DNA from: Betaproteobacteria bacterium UKL13-2
GTDB lineage: Bacteria > Pseudomonadota > Gammaproteobacteria > Burkholderiales > Usitatibacteraceae
DNA length: 64,000 nucleotides
Reading direction: 5' to 3'
Assembly: GCA_001602455.1 (NCBI GenBank)
Contig: CP012157.1
Location: 2,847,733 to 2,911,732 of the forward strand
Shown here: in pieces, positions 10,065 to 20,987 of the stretch
How positions within the stretch are numbered: position 1 is the first letter of the stretch
How the letters are laid out: every line of letters starts with the position of its first letter
Program-made: the position numbers and the translations under genes
The notes under the pieces: model-generated
What the model saw: the letters and a program-made list of their open reading frames with translations, nothing else
Told to the model about the DNA's origin: nothing
Database searches by the model: none

Positions 10065-12833
10065 ATGCAGAATTTCAAACCACGCGCACTCATCTGCGCA
10101 CTGACTGCGGTCGGCGCCTTCGGCGCAGTTTCCGCTGGAAGCGTATTTGCGCAGACCGCTCCCGCGCCCAAGGCCGAGAAAATCGAAGTGACCGGCTCCA
10201 ATATTAAGCGTATCGAATCTGAAGGTTCAGCGCCGATTACCATCATCACGGCCGAAGAAATTCGCCAGTCTGGCAAACAGACCCTTACTGAACTGCTCCG
10301 CGAGCTCCCGTTCAACGCCACCGGCGGTTTGACCGAGTTGAGCGGTTCCAGCAGCTTCTCTGCCGGCGCAGCGTCGGTTTCATTGCGGGGCTTGGGTTCA
10401 ACGGCGACTTTAGTGTTGGTGAACGGTCGCCGTATTGCGCCGTTTAGCTCGGTTGATCCAAACTTCGGACAATCTGGCGTTGTTAACCTGAACGCGTTGC
10501 CGCTTGACGTAATCGAGCGCATCGAGATCCTGAAAGACGGCGCTTCGGCCATCTATGGCTCGGAAGCCGTCGCAGGCGTAGTGAACATCATCCTGCGCAA
10601 GGATTACAAAGGCGGCCAAGTTGGCGCCAACGTGACGCAAAACCAAGAAGGTTTGTACAAAACACGCACTGGCGTTGCGACGCTGGGCTTCGGTGACCTC
10701 GCCAAGGACAAGTACAACGTGTTCTTCAACGTTGAGGCTTACAAACAAGACCGCGTAATGGTGCGTCAGGCGGATAAGTTTCTGAATCGCCAAGAGTTCC
10801 GTGACAACGGCTTTACGTGGGTCGCGACTTCCGCATTCAGCCCCAACATCACCTACATCACCAACGGCACTGGCGCCACCGCGCCCGCCGCAGGCCCGAA
10901 CTGCCCTGCCTCGAACGTAATCAGCGCGACCATCTTTTTAGGTGTGCCGGGTACGCAGTGTTTGTATGATCAATTCCAGAATGTGCCATGGGTGCCGGAC
11001 GTCAAACGCGCCAGTGCATTCTCACGCGGAACTATTGATATCACTGCCACCACCTCCGTTTTCGCCGAGTTGAACTACACAGATCAAAAGACCCTTTACC
11101 CGGGCGGTGCGTCTACCGCTGGCCAAGGGTCAACAAGTCCGACGGTCAATGGCTTGAATGGAACAGTACAGTTTCCGCCTACGGCACTCGCGGTTGGTCA
11201 TCCTAACAACCCGTTCACGATTCCGGTGTTAGCACGTGTGCGTTTCGACGGCGTTGGCCCAAGGGACACCGAACTCGTGAACAAGTCGATGCGTGCATTG
11301 GTAGGTGTTAAGTCCGTCATTGGCACTTGGGACGTGGAATCGGCGTTCCTGTACGACAAGAACACCATCGACTGGACCACGTATAACCAGCTTCGTTACG
11401 ACATGGTGGTGCGGGCGTTTGGTGCCAACGGCTACAACTTCAATAACCCGAACGGCGGCGGTGTGACGGCCGACATGGTTCGCATCAATTTGCTGGATAA
11501 GGGCGAATCGAAGTACTCCATCTGGGATGTCAAAGCTTCTAGCGAAATCGGCAAACTTGCCGGCGGTGCAGCAGTGCTGGCTTTGGGAGCGGAATACCGT
11601 AAAGAGACGCGTATTTTTACGCCTGATCGCAACACGCTAAACGGCAACTCGTTCCAGCTTGGCGCGGGTTCGGCCGACGGTACACGCAACGTCACGTCTA
11701 CATACGCGGAGTTTGTGTTGCCGGTGCTCAAGAATGTTGAAGTTCAACTCGCTGGTCGTATTGATAAGTACTCGGACTACGGCAACTCCAGAACGCCAAA
11801 GATCGCGGCCTCTTGGGCAGCACTCTCCACCTTGAAGCTACGCGGTAGTTATGCCACCGGCTTCCGGGCACCATCGTTAAGCGAAATCTCCAAGTCATCC
11901 GTGACCTCGTTTACCACGGTGAACGATCCGCTGCGTTGCCGCCCTGCCTCTGCCCCGACGGCCACCGCTGGGTGTAATCAGTCTATTGGCTCGCTGCTAC
12001 AAGCCAACCCAGACTTGCAACCGGAAAAGGCGAAAACACACTCGGCAGGTTTTGTCTGGGAGCCGACCACCGACACCAACCTTAGCGTCGACTACTGGAG
12101 CATCACTCGTAAGAACGAAGTCTCGTTAATTAGCGCGACCGATATTCTGGCCAACGAAGGATCTACCAACCCGCTCTACGCAAACCGTATCATCCGTGAT
12201 CGCACCGCCCTCAACTTGGGTGTGCCAATCCCGAACGATCCAGGTACGTTGGTCTACATTCGCCGGGGCTTTCAAAACAATGGTGAGACCACCGTCCGCG
12301 GCTTTGATGTGGATGCGCGTTATCGCATTGCGCTCGGCAGCGCCGGCAGGTTAACGCTGGCAGTGACGGCGACGCGGTATACGGATAACCGTGGTTCGGG
12401 CATTTCCGGCGACCCACAAATCAGTAACTTGGGCTTCCTCAACTCGCCGCTGTGGCGCGGCAACGTGCGTGGCACTTGGCAAGTTGGCGACTGGACCTCC
12501 ACCGGTATCGTGAACTACGTCGGCGGATTTAAGTCGTATTTCAATCCGGAGTCGTTGACGGCAGCAGGAGCAACACTGGCAAGAAATTGCGGAGACCCGG
12601 CTGGTTCAGCGTCATTCGCAACCTACCTTGGTCGTTGCGCAGTTAAGGAGTACGTTACGGTCGACCTCGGCACGGAATATCGCGGCTTCAAGAACTGGCG
12701 CATCAATGCAACGATCCGCAACATTGCCAACGAGCGGCCGTCGTTTGATCCACGCAACCGTCCAATGAACTTGAACTGGTATCAGCCACAGGGCATGAAT
12801 TTCATCCTTGGTGCACGGTATAGCTGGAACTAA
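10065..12833 (+). CDS. TonB-dependent outer-membrane receptor 1
   Basis: Gated 22-strand beta-barrel that imports a ligand across the outer membrane using TonB energy. The 922-residue product starts at ATG 10065 behind GAGG; an in-frame extension upstream would bury the signal peptide, so I reject it. A signal peptide (about 1-31, ending SVFAQ) precedes the KIEVTGSNIKR motif and a plug domain (about 45-165, with VSLRGLGSTATLVLVNGRR and DGASAIYGSEAVAGVVNI). The barrel ends in the usual aromatic C-terminus (GARYSWN). There is no N-terminal STN domain, so no sign of surface signalling to an anti-sigma factor. It is the first of three paralogues upstream of exbB-exbD-tonB. Substrate is not predictable from sequence alone. 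Confidence 0.93.
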   Translation: MQNFKPRALICALTAVGAFGAVSAGSVFAQTAPAPKAEKIEVTGSNIKRIESEGSAPITIITAEEIRQSGKQTLTELLRELPFNATGGLTELSGSSSFSAGAASVSLRGLGSTATLVLVNGRRIAPFSSVDPNFGQSGVVNLNALPLDVIERIEILKDGASAIYGSEAVAGVVNIILRKDYKGGQVGANVTQNQEGLYKTRTGVATLGFGDLAKDKYNVFFNVEAYKQDRVMVRQADKFLNRQEFRDNGFTWVATSAFSPNITYITNGTGATAPAAGPNCPASNVISATIFLGVPGTQCLYDQFQNVPWVPDVKRASAFSRGTIDITATTSVFAELNYTDQKTLYPGGASTAGQGSTSPTVNGLNGTVQFPPTALAVGHPNNPFTIPVLARVRFDGVGPRDTELVNKSMRALVGVKSVIGTWDVESAFLYDKNTIDWTTYNQLRYDMVVRAFGANGYNFNNPNGGGVTADMVRINLLDKGESKYSIWDVKASSEIGKLAGGAAVLALGAEYRKETRIFTPDRNTLNGNSFQLGAGSADGTRNVTSTYAEFVLPVLKNVEVQLAGRIDKYSDYGNSRTPKIAASWAALSTLKLRGSYATGFRAPSLSEISKSSVTSFTTVNDPLRCRPASAPTATAGCNQSIGSLLQANPDLQPEKAKTHSAGFVWEPTTDTNLSVDYWSITRKNEVSLISATDILANEGSTNPLYANRIIRDRTALNLGVPIPNDPGTLVYIRRGFQNNGETTVRGFDVDARYRIALGSAGRLTLAVTATRYTDNRGSGISGDPQISNLGFLNSPLWRGNVRGTWQVGDWTSTGIVNYVGGFKSYFNPESLTAAGATLARNCGDPAGSASFATYLGRCAVKEYVTVDLGTEYRGFKNWRINATIRNIANERPSFDPRNRPMNLNWYQPQGMNFILGARYSWN

Positions 12834-12854
12834 TCAGGACAACCGTTCTGAAAG

Positions 12855-12883
12855 AAAAAGGGAGCTTCGGCTCCCTTTTTTTT
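12855..12883 (+). terminator. Terminator after receptor 1
   Basis: GGGAGC-TTCG-GCTCCC followed by eight T residues, about 25 bp past the stop. A run of A on the 5' side could make it work in both directions. The stem is identical to that after receptor 2. The remaining bases to 13102 show no feature I can support. Confidence 0.9.
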
Positions 12884-13102
12884 CGCCATCACCGACGTGG
12901 CGGTCATTAAACGTTGTCAATTTGCAACAAGTGCCACCCGATGCACAACATTTCCCCCCGCCGATACCACTGAATCGCTACAATTTCCTTACGACTCACT
13001 GACAGATCGTCACGACTCCGAAAAGTTTACCAACCGTCCGACTTCGGGTCGGCGGGCGTTACGACTTAGGTTCGATTTCCACCAACTACGACAGGGTGTT
13101 TT

Positions 13103-15835
13103 ATGAAATTTCAATTGAAAGTGATGAGCGCAGCGATTGCAGGCGCTTTAGCTGCTTCAGCGCTGCCAGCAGTGGCACAACAAGCGGCGGCCGCGGTGGA
13201 CAAGATCGAAGTCACCGGCTCCCTCATTAAGCGCATTGAAGGCGAAGCCGCATTGCCGGTGACCGTCATCTCTCTCGACGAATTGACCAAAGCGGGTGTC
13301 ACCAACGCTGAGCAAGCGGTTAAGCTGATCGCCCAACAACAGGGCGGCACGGTAACTTCCGCCAGTGTGAGCGGTACCAACGGCGCAGCATCCTATGCCA
13401 ACTTGCGCGCGCTTGGCGCGCAACGCACGCTCGTGTTGCTCAACGGCAAACGTATCGTCAGCAACCCGTTTGCCGCTGTTGCGGTTGACTTGAACACGCT
13501 GCCGTTGGCTGCGGTTCAGCGCATCGAAGTGTTGTCTGACGGCGCATCCGCGACCTACGGTACTGACGCGATTGCCGGTGTGATCAACTTCATCACCCAC
13601 AAAGACTTCCGCGGTGGCACGATCAGCGCCGAAGCGCAGGTACCAAAAGACAAGGGCGGCGAGCAGTACAAGGCCGATATTTTGGCTGGCATGGGCAACA
13701 TGGCCAAACAGGGCTGGAATGTCAACGTGGCTTTCTCGTACCGTGAAAACAAGCCGATGTTTGGTACCGACCGTGATTTCTCCCGCTCGGCCTTTATTCC
13801 TGAGTACGGATTGAACGCTTTGAGCCCAACGACCTTCCCGGCGAACTACACGCAGGGTTCCTTGGTAACCAACCCGTCGATTCCTACCTGCGCACCACCA
13901 ACATCGATCTACACCCCACAGGGTAACGGCGTTGGTCTCGGTACCACCCGCTGCGGTGCGGATACACAGGCATTTACTTGGACGATCCCAGATCAGAAAC
14001 AGTGGAACGGCTCTATCCGCGGCACCCTCGCGTTAGGTGCGAACCACACCGCGTCGTTCGATTATTTCAAGGCCAACAACAAAGTCCGCACTCGGATCGC
14101 GCCGTCACCTGAAGGTGGCTTGACGATGGGGCCCGATAGCCCGTTTTATCCAGGCAACGGCATCACCCCAATCACCGATCCGGCGTTGAACCGCACCGCG
14201 ACCATTTCCATTGGCTGGCGAACCACGGTCTTGGGCGCTCGTTCGGGTGAGCAAGAAAACAACACCGAACGCGCGGTCGCTTCGTTAGAAGGTTCGGGCT
14301 TCGGCTGGGACTACCAAGCCGCGGGATTGTGGTCAAAAGCCAAAGTTGAAAACTACTTCCTGAACGGTTACCCAACCACAACCGCCATGTTGAACGGCGT
14401 GCGCGGCACCAACGGCGCGCCCTTCTTGAACCCGTTCGGCCCGCAAACTGCGGCTGGCCTTGCATTCTTGCAAGCCAACCAAGTGCTCGGTCTCGTGCAA
14501 TCCGGCGAAGGCAAACTCAGCAGCATCAGCGCCAGCGCATCACGCCCGTTGTTTAACCTTGCCGGTGGCGCTACACAACTGGCGCTTGCGACGGAATTCC
14601 GCAAGGAAGAAATGCTCTATCTGACTGACGTACCAAAGGTCAGCCAAGCTGCGTCGTCAGGCCTAGCCGGTTCGGGTGCTCGCCGCGCAGGTGACCGCGA
14701 CGTCAAAGCGTTGGCAGCCGAACTCAACCTGCCAATCCTGAAGAACCTCGAGTTGGCGATTTCGGCACGATATGACAAGTACAGCGACTTCGGTAGCACC
14801 ACCAACCCGAAGGCGGCGATCCGCTTCACGCCGCACAAAGATCTGCTCTTGCGGACGTCGTATAACGAAGGCTTTACCGCACCGACGTTGACGCAGCTTT
14901 ACGCACCGACATCGACCACCTTCACGGGTGGCGCATACAACGATCCGTTGCTGTGCCCCAACGGCGTGGTGAATCCTGCTGCGGGTGGCATTGCGAGCCG
15001 GGACTGCCGTATCCAGTTCCAGCAACAGCAAGGTGGCAACACACAACTGACACCAGAAAACTCCAAGGCGTGGACGGTTGGTTTTGTTTACCAAATCACG
15101 CCGAAACTCTCAGTCGGTTTGGACCAGTGGTTCTATCGGGTTAAAAACAACATCAGCGTGTTGGGTGAAAACACCATTTTTGGTGATCCAGTCACTTACG
15201 CAAACCTGTATGTGCGTTGCAGCCGCGCACCTGCCGCGTTACAAGCCTCGATTGGTGCCTGCCGCGTTCCGGGCGGTGATCCATTGGCCTACATTATCGA
15301 CACCAACCAAAACTTGGGTGATACATTTACCCGCGGTGTTGACTTGCAAGCCAATTGGGCAAGTGGTGCGACGCCATACGGCGCATTTACCGCCAGTTTG
15401 CGCGGCACCTACGTAACTGACTACCAGTTCCAAGTGGTCAAGAACGGTGCCTACTTCTACCCGGTCGGCAATTACAACGCCAACTTTGGCGGACCGGTGA
15501 TCCGTTATCAACAAGTCACCAACTTCGGCTGGCAGAAGGGTAACTGGAGCACGAATCTATTGAACCGTTTCCAGTCCGGTTATCGTGATCAAAACGGAGG
15601 CTCGGTTGCGCCCTCGTTCCGTACCAACACGGTTAAGTCGTATTCGATTTTCGATCTCGCCGTGACCTACACGGGCTTCAAGGGCTTGACGTTGCAAGGC
15701 GGCCTGTTGAACTTGGCGAATACAGACCCTCCATTCACCAATCAAACCGCGCGTTTCCAAGCTCGCGCGTACGACGATCGCGTCCACAACCCGCTCGGTC
15801 GCGTCTACACGTTTTCGGCAAAATACAATTTCTAA
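13103..15835 (+). CDS. TonB-dependent outer-membrane receptor 2
   Basis: Outer-membrane active-transport receptor, 910 residues. The ATG start gives a clear signal peptide (about 1-25, ending LPAVAQ), then KIEVTGSLIKRIEGE and a plug domain (about 45-160, including LNGKRIV and DGASATYGTDAIAGVINFIT). The rest is a beta-barrel ending in KYNF, a typical barrel-assembly C-terminus. It is clearly paralogous to its two neighbours but diverges strongly in the barrel loops, suggesting different ligands. No STN domain. It has its own intergenic space upstream and a terminator after it, so it appears to be a separate transcription unit. Confidence 0.93.
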   Translation: MKFQLKVMSAAIAGALAASALPAVAQQAAAAVDKIEVTGSLIKRIEGEAALPVTVISLDELTKAGVTNAEQAVKLIAQQQGGTVTSASVSGTNGAASYANLRALGAQRTLVLLNGKRIVSNPFAAVAVDLNTLPLAAVQRIEVLSDGASATYGTDAIAGVINFITHKDFRGGTISAEAQVPKDKGGEQYKADILAGMGNMAKQGWNVNVAFSYRENKPMFGTDRDFSRSAFIPEYGLNALSPTTFPANYTQGSLVTNPSIPTCAPPTSIYTPQGNGVGLGTTRCGADTQAFTWTIPDQKQWNGSIRGTLALGANHTASFDYFKANNKVRTRIAPSPEGGLTMGPDSPFYPGNGITPITDPALNRTATISIGWRTTVLGARSGEQENNTERAVASLEGSGFGWDYQAAGLWSKAKVENYFLNGYPTTTAMLNGVRGTNGAPFLNPFGPQTAAGLAFLQANQVLGLVQSGEGKLSSISASASRPLFNLAGGATQLALATEFRKEEMLYLTDVPKVSQAASSGLAGSGARRAGDRDVKALAAELNLPILKNLELAISARYDKYSDFGSTTNPKAAIRFTPHKDLLLRTSYNEGFTAPTLTQLYAPTSTTFTGGAYNDPLLCPNGVVNPAAGGIASRDCRIQFQQQQGGNTQLTPENSKAWTVGFVYQITPKLSVGLDQWFYRVKNNISVLGENTIFGDPVTYANLYVRCSRAPAALQASIGACRVPGGDPLAYIIDTNQNLGDTFTRGVDLQANWASGATPYGAFTASLRGTYVTDYQFQVVKNGAYFYPVGNYNANFGGPVIRYQQVTNFGWQKGNWSTNLLNRFQSGYRDQNGGSVAPSFRTNTVKSYSIFDLAVTYTGFKGLTLQGGLLNLANTDPPFTNQTARFQARAYDDRVHNPLGRVYTFSAKYNF

Positions 15836-15877
15836 TTGTTGGCTTAAGCGCCCAGAAGCGTGAATCTGGGCAATTTC

Positions 15878-15905
15878 AAAAAAGGGAGCTTCGGCTCCCC
15901 TTTTT
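15878..15905 (+). terminator. Terminator after receptor 2
   Basis: AAAAAAGGGAGC-TTCG-GCTCCCC followed by five T residues. Same stem and tetraloop as the terminator after receptor 1, consistent with descent from one duplicated unit. Confidence 0.88.
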
Positions 15906-16000
15906 GTGCGCGCTCGTTAGACCGGAAGCGATAGAAAGTCGCGCGGCTGTGTCGCCGGCACCACCGATTGGCCGAATGGTCAATTCAGCAAAGTCCACTA

Positions 16001-16030
16001 TCGGCGGGCGTTTCCAAGTATTTTGGTAGA
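16001..16030. repeat. REP-like half-motif
   Basis: ATCGGCGGGCGTTTCCAAG matches the left arm of the hairpin at 25684-25721 but lacks a good right arm. It lies in the 389-bp gap between receptors 2 and 3. Nothing else in that gap is clear. Confidence 0.4.
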
Positions 16031-16224
16031 TTCGCGTTCAACATATCGTCGCTGTTTGTCACAAACTGTTGCGCGATGACAACACTTGGTAAGTTGGCGT
16101 AACAACTTGCCCCTCGCGGGTATATCCTCGGTGTGCTTTCAATCTAATGACCGAAACGTTAAGTTTTCGTGAACTTATCGGATCGGTGGTCTGTTGTTCG
16201 TCCTATTTCCTGAGGGGGTAAACG

Positions 16225-19052
16225 ATGAAAATGAAGTTCAAGCATTTGCGTGTTGCGGTACTAGGTACTTTTGCAGCCGGCATGGGGGCGTAGCCTTCGC
16301 CCAACAAGCAGCATCGGCGGTAAAACCAGAAAAAATTGAGGTAACGGGATCGAGTATCAAGCGTGTTGATAGCGAGTCCGCATTGCCGGTAGCGGTCATT
16401 TCGCGCGCAGATATCGAAAAGAGTGGTGTGCAAACCACGGAAGACCTGCTCGCACAGATCACCTCAGTGTCTTCGGCGGGCGGCGACAACAACGCTGCAC
16501 AATCAGGGTTACCAACCTACGGTCAGTCATCGGTATCCTTGCGCGGTATTGGCGCGGATAAAACCCTCGTGCTGGTGAACGGTCGTCGACTCGCGGTGTT
16601 TGCCGGTCTGGGCCGCAGCGTGAACATCAACGCCATTCCGCTGGGTGCCATTGAGCGCGTTGAGGTGCTGCAAGATGGCGCATCCGGAGTGTATGGTAGT
16701 GACGCTATCGCCGGTGTGGTCAACTTCATTTTGCGCAAAAATTACAATGGTGCTGAGTTATCCGCGAGCACCGGGGAACCCACCCGCGACGGTGGCGGCA
16801 AGCTCACCAAATATGGCATCGTTGCCGGTTTTGGTGACTTCGACACCAAGAACTGGTCCGTGGTGTTATCCGGCTCCTTTGAAAAAGAAGACGGTTTGCT
16901 CGGCGCCTCGCGTGACTTTGCCAACACCGACAACCGACCACCTTTTTTTGCTGGTGGCGCAACCGAGACCGGACGCATTGAAGGTGTTTGGCGCTTTCCC
17001 GGCGGTGCGACCCTGTTTGACGCTGGCACCAACAATCGATCCGCGACCAACCCGTTTGGTATCTCCGGTACCGGGTACGGTAACCCGATGGCCGCACTTG
17101 GGCAATGCAGCACCATCAACATGGTGCCACGCACGGGACGAGGCTTCAGCGCTGGTTTTGGTACGGCGGGTCAAACTGCGCCGAACTGTAACTTTGACAC
17201 TGGCCCCTATGTGAGCTTGGTGCCAAACCGTGAGTATCAGGGCGCCACCGCCAACTTCCGGCTCAAACTCAGCGACACCACGGAGGTATACGGCGAGGGC
17301 CTTTATTCACGCAACGAATTTGTCAACCCGATTCAACCGGCACCATTGCGTTCCGCGTTTTATGCAGGGAACTCGCGTTTTGCCGGCACAAACGTTGATC
17401 CGGTTCTGCTGATTTTTCCATCGAATCCAAACTACGCCATTGCCGCCAACTATTTGCGTACGTTCCCAGGGCTCGCAGGGATGATCGGTCAGCCACTCGC
17501 CGTGTCACAGCGTACCTTTTTGCTGGGACCACGTACGACGAGAGATACCTCGACGCAAGATCGCGTTATCGTCGGCGCAAAAGGCACTCTCGGCAACCTC
17601 GAATACGACGTCGCTTATTCGGTGAATCGTAGCGAAACCAACGGTAGCGTGATTGATGGATTTGCGTCTATCTTTGAAATGTCGCGGATTCTGAATAACC
17701 CGGCGTCGGGCTGGAACCCATGGGCGCCAGGTGGTGTGCAACCGGCATCCGTCACCCAAGCGCTGCAAGCGGCCAAGTATGCGGGGCCGACCATCACTTC
17801 ACAGTCGCGCAATGAAGGTGTCGATGCCAAACTCGTCGGCTCGGCGATGCAACTTGGCGGTGGCTCGTTAGATATTGCTGCTGGTTTTCAAGCCCGCAAT
17901 GAAAGTTATTCTCTAACGCCTGCGGCGGCAACGCTGACCGGTGATGTGATTGGTCTGGGCGGCGCAATCCAGCCAGTGGATGCCAAACGAACCGTGTGGG
18001 CGATGTTTGCTGAAGCCAACATGCCGTTTACCAAGCAAATCGAAGGTATTTTTGCGATTCGCCAAGATAGCTACAATGATTTCGGCAAAACCAAAAACTA
18101 CAAGGCGAGTTTGCGCTACCAGCCTTTCCAGAGCTTGTTGTTCCGTGGCTCGGTCGGTACCGGCTTCAAAGCACCTTCGTTGCCAGCCTTGTACACGCCG
18201 CAACAAATCAACACGAGCGAGCAGTTCACCGACCCAGCGTTCCCGGGTAATGGACAGGTTCAGGTGACCTCACTGGCGGGCGGTAACCCAAAACTCAAAC
18301 CTGAGAAGTCAGACCAATATGGCTTCGGCTTCGTTGTCTCGCCGATCAAATCAATCACTGCGAGCGTTGACTTTTACAACATCGAGATTAAGGGATTGAT
18401 CGCAACGCCATCAGCACAGGAAATCGCCGCCGGTTTCCGTCGCGGCGCACCCGGATATGCGGCGTTGGTTGACGTCAATGGCGCAAACGAAATCACGCTG
18501 GTCCGCCAACTGGCGGCTAACGTCAGCTCACTCAAGACGCAGGGGATCGACGTCGACCTGCGCTGGCGTGAGAAGTTCGGTAACTCACGCGTTGAAGTGG
18601 GCTTGCAGGGTACGTATACATCGAAGTACGACCTCGTTAACGCGAGCGGTGAACTCGAACAGAGCGTCGGCACCATCGTGCGCCCTGACGGCGCGCCACT
18701 GGTGGCTTCACCCACCGGTGTGATCCTGAAATGGAAGCACAACCTCACCGCTGGCTATGGTTATGGCCCGTTTAACGCAACATTGACACAGCGCTATTAC
18801 AAGGGCTACGAAGATGGCAATGACTTGAACGGCAATCGCCATTTCGTGCCGAGCCAGGCGCTGTATGATCTCGTTGCCTCCTATAACGGAATCAAAAACC
18901 TGAAACTGTCGGTCGGCGTGCGCAACCTGTTCGATAAGGATCCGCCGCTATTCATCAATAACGGATCGCAGTTCCAAGCTGGCTATGACGTTTATCAGTA
19001 CGACCCGCGCGCACGCGTTGTATTCGTGACGGCAACGTATAAGTTCTTCTAA
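16225..19052 (+). pseudogene. TonB-dependent receptor 3, frameshifted in signal peptide
   Basis: Third paralogous receptor. ATG 16225 behind GAGGGGG opens a good signal peptide (MKMKFKHLRVAVLGTFAAGM), but the frame meets TAG at 16291. The rest, from GGVAFAQQAASAVKPEKIEV onward, is intact in the frame one base earlier and runs to 19052. It has a plug (VSLRGIGADKTLVLVNGRR, DGASGVYGSDAIAGVVNFIL) and a complete barrel ending in ATYKFF. Restoring one G to the five-G run at 16284-16288 joins the two halves exactly at the signal cleavage region, giving a protein of about 940 residues. Either the gene is switched off (possibly reversibly by slippage) or one G was missed in sequencing. Everything after this point looks selected and functional. 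Confidence 0.85.
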
Positions 19053-19076
19053 CGCTTGCTTTTCAGTGATTCACTT

Positions 19077-19107
19077 AAAAGCCGCAGGAGAAATCCTGCG
19101 GCTTTTT
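19077..19107 (+). terminator. Terminator after receptor 3
   Basis: AAAAGCCGCAGGA-GAAA-TCCTGCGGCTTTTTT: a 9-bp GC-rich stem with a GAAA tetraloop and a T-run, about 25 bp past the stop. Confidence 0.92.
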
Positions 19108-19496
19108 TAATCTAGGGGGTGGCATTTCGCCTGAATATCTCACCGCTCGCCCGCTTTCAAACGCGCAGACCATATCCACCGCAAACGAGGAGCGATCCAA
19201 ATTGGTTTGCCAATCGCCCAGAGGCAACTTGCTTCGAAGCAGCGGGTGCCCCATGAAATGTTCATCGCAGCGCGGGGCGACATTTGGTGCGAGCAAAATC
19301 GCCCCAAAACAGCAGTAGCGTTTGTTGCCGTTTACAACGCGATTTGTCCGTTTTTTGTCGGACAACTGTTCCATATTGCGGCTTTTTTTCTCGCGTGTCA
19401 CACCTCTCCCCACCGCTCCTCTCACCGCTCTCCTCACTGCGAGCTTTTTGATATGCAAAAGTTGGCCTGAAAACCATACGCGGAAATTCGACAAGG

Positions 19497-19526
19497 TTCA
19501 CACAAAGTAGCTTATTTGGTTAAAAT
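19497..19526 (+). promoter_or_regulatory. Candidate promoter of exbB-exbD-tonB
   Basis: TTCACA (19497-19502), an 18-bp spacer and TAAAAT (19521-19526), about 100 bp before exbB. Both boxes are imperfect. The rest of 19108-19624 contains a pyrimidine-rich stretch near 19400-19440 and no gene I can support. Confidence 0.35.
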
Positions 19527-19624
19527 GCTTTTCGGTTTCAAACAGGTCGGCCTTGTCGGTCATTCTCGTTCACTCTTTGTTCTATTGCTTGTAGCCGCAC
19601 ACGTACGGCTAAACTGGAGATTCC

Positions 19625-20467
19625 ATGCACATGATTCTTGCTCGATTGATGGTCTGCGCTGCGCTTGTTGGTTTTGCGGGCGCAAGTGTTGAAAGTTACG
19701 CACAAGCTCCAGCTACACCCGCTGCTGAGGCACCGAAGGCCGCTGATGCTGCACCAGCCACTACACCAGCCGCCGCACCCGCAGCCAAACCTAAGTCGGC
19801 CGCTGAAGAAAACCCATTCGGCTTCGCTGCGATGCTCGAGCACGGCGATGCAGTTGCCAAAATTACCTTGGCAATTATGGTGATCATGTCGGTCGGTAGC
19901 TGGTACATCATTTTCACTAAGCTCTATGAAGCCTCCAAGATTTCCAAGCAAGCGAAGGAAGCAGAAGCAACCTTTTGGCAAGCTGGTTCGGTTCGCGCTG
20001 GCGCTGAGACCCTAAAAGAAGACAGTCCGTTCCGATTTATCGCCGAGAAGGGGATTGAGGCGACACAAAAACACACGGGACTATTGGGGCAAATCGACCT
20101 CTCCGAGTGGATCACGATGGGTATCAGCCGCGCAATCGACAACGTGCAAAGCCGTATGGGTGATGGTCTTGCCTTCTTGGCGACCGTTGGTTCAACCGCA
20201 CCGTTCGTTGGTCTGTTTGGTACGGTTTGGGGTATCTACAATGCGCTTGTGAAGATTGGTATCACCGGTCAAGCATCGATCGACAAAGTTGCTGGCCCGG
20301 TGGGTGAGGCGCTAATCATGACCGCGATCGGCTTGGCAGTTGCCGTTCCAGCCGTGCTGGGATACAACTTTATCGTTCGCAAAAACAAGACCAGCATGGA
20401 TCAGATACGCGCCTTTGGTTCGGACGTGCATTCTGTCTTGCTCGCCTCCGCCAACGTCAAAAAGTAA
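19625..20467 (+). CDS. exbB: ExbB/TolQ-family proton-channel protein
   Basis: Inner-membrane subunit of the ExbB-ExbD motor that uses the proton-motive force to energise TonB. The 280-residue product has an N-terminal hydrophobic signal-like segment (about 1-27), an Ala/Pro-rich periplasmic stretch (about 28-60), then the MotA/TolQ/ExbB core with three membrane segments. Conserved are the GLFGTVWGIYNALVKIG signature (about 200-216) and the last helix with EALIMTAIGLAVAVPAV. The N-terminal extension is seen in many long ExbB proteins. ATG 19625 follows GGAG with a 7-nt gap. It heads a compact operon with two exbD genes and tonB directly behind the receptors. Confidence 0.93.
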   Translation: MHMILARLMVCAALVGFAGASVESYAQAPATPAAEAPKAADAAPATTPAAAPAAKPKSAAEENPFGFAAMLEHGDAVAKITLAIMVIMSVGSWYIIFTKLYEASKISKQAKEAEATFWQAGSVRAGAETLKEDSPFRFIAEKGIEATQKHTGLLGQIDLSEWITMGISRAIDNVQSRMGDGLAFLATVGSTAPFVGLFGTVWGIYNALVKIGITGQASIDKVAGPVGEALIMTAIGLAVAVPAVLGYNFIVRKNKTSMDQIRAFGSDVHSVLLASANVKK

Positions 20468-20476
20468 GTCGCCGCC

Positions 20477-20914
20477 ATGGGCATGCAAATTGGTGGGTCG
20501 CAGGACGATGAGTCGCTGAACTCGACCATCAACACCACGCCGCTCGTTGACGTGATGCTGGTGTTACTGATCATCTTCTTGATCACAATTCCAGTGGTGA
20601 CAACCTCTGTTAAGGTGAAGTTGCCGCTGGAACCCAACGCGCCGCAAGAAGCGAAGCCGGAAAACATCATCTTGTCGTTTAATCAACAAGGTCAGTTGTT
20701 TTTCTACGATTCGCAGGTCAAGAACTCTGAGGATCTAAAGGACAAGCTTCGTAGGGCTCGTGATGCCGCCAAACGTGCTGACAAGCCACAACCGGAAGTT
20801 CACATCCGCGGTGACATGAACTCAGTTTACGAGCCGATGGGTCGTGCGATTTTGGCGATTCAAGAGATCGGGCTGACAAAAGTCTCGTTTGTAACAGACC
20901 CCACGACCCCTTAG
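20477..20914 (+). CDS. exbD: ExbD/TolR-family biopolymer transport protein, first copy
   Basis: Partner of ExbB in the proton-driven TonB motor. The 145-residue protein has one N-terminal membrane helix with the signature NTTPLVDVMLVLLIIFLIT (about 19-37). The aspartate in PLVDVML is the proton-carrying residue of the family. A periplasmic TolR/ExbD domain follows. It begins 9 bp after exbB. The short cytoplasmic N-terminus and overall length are normal. Confidence 0.93.
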   Translation: MGMQIGGSQDDESLNSTINTTPLVDVMLVLLIIFLITIPVVTTSVKVKLPLEPNAPQEAKPENIILSFNQQGQLFFYDSQVKNSEDLKDKLRRARDAAKRADKPQPEVHIRGDMNSVYEPMGRAILAIQEIGLTKVSFVTDPTTP

Positions 20915-20987
20915 TCTTAGTACCACCCGAGACAGCCTAGGCCACAAGGCCACTAGGCCATCTCGCTCAGAAATTCGGAGAAACATT

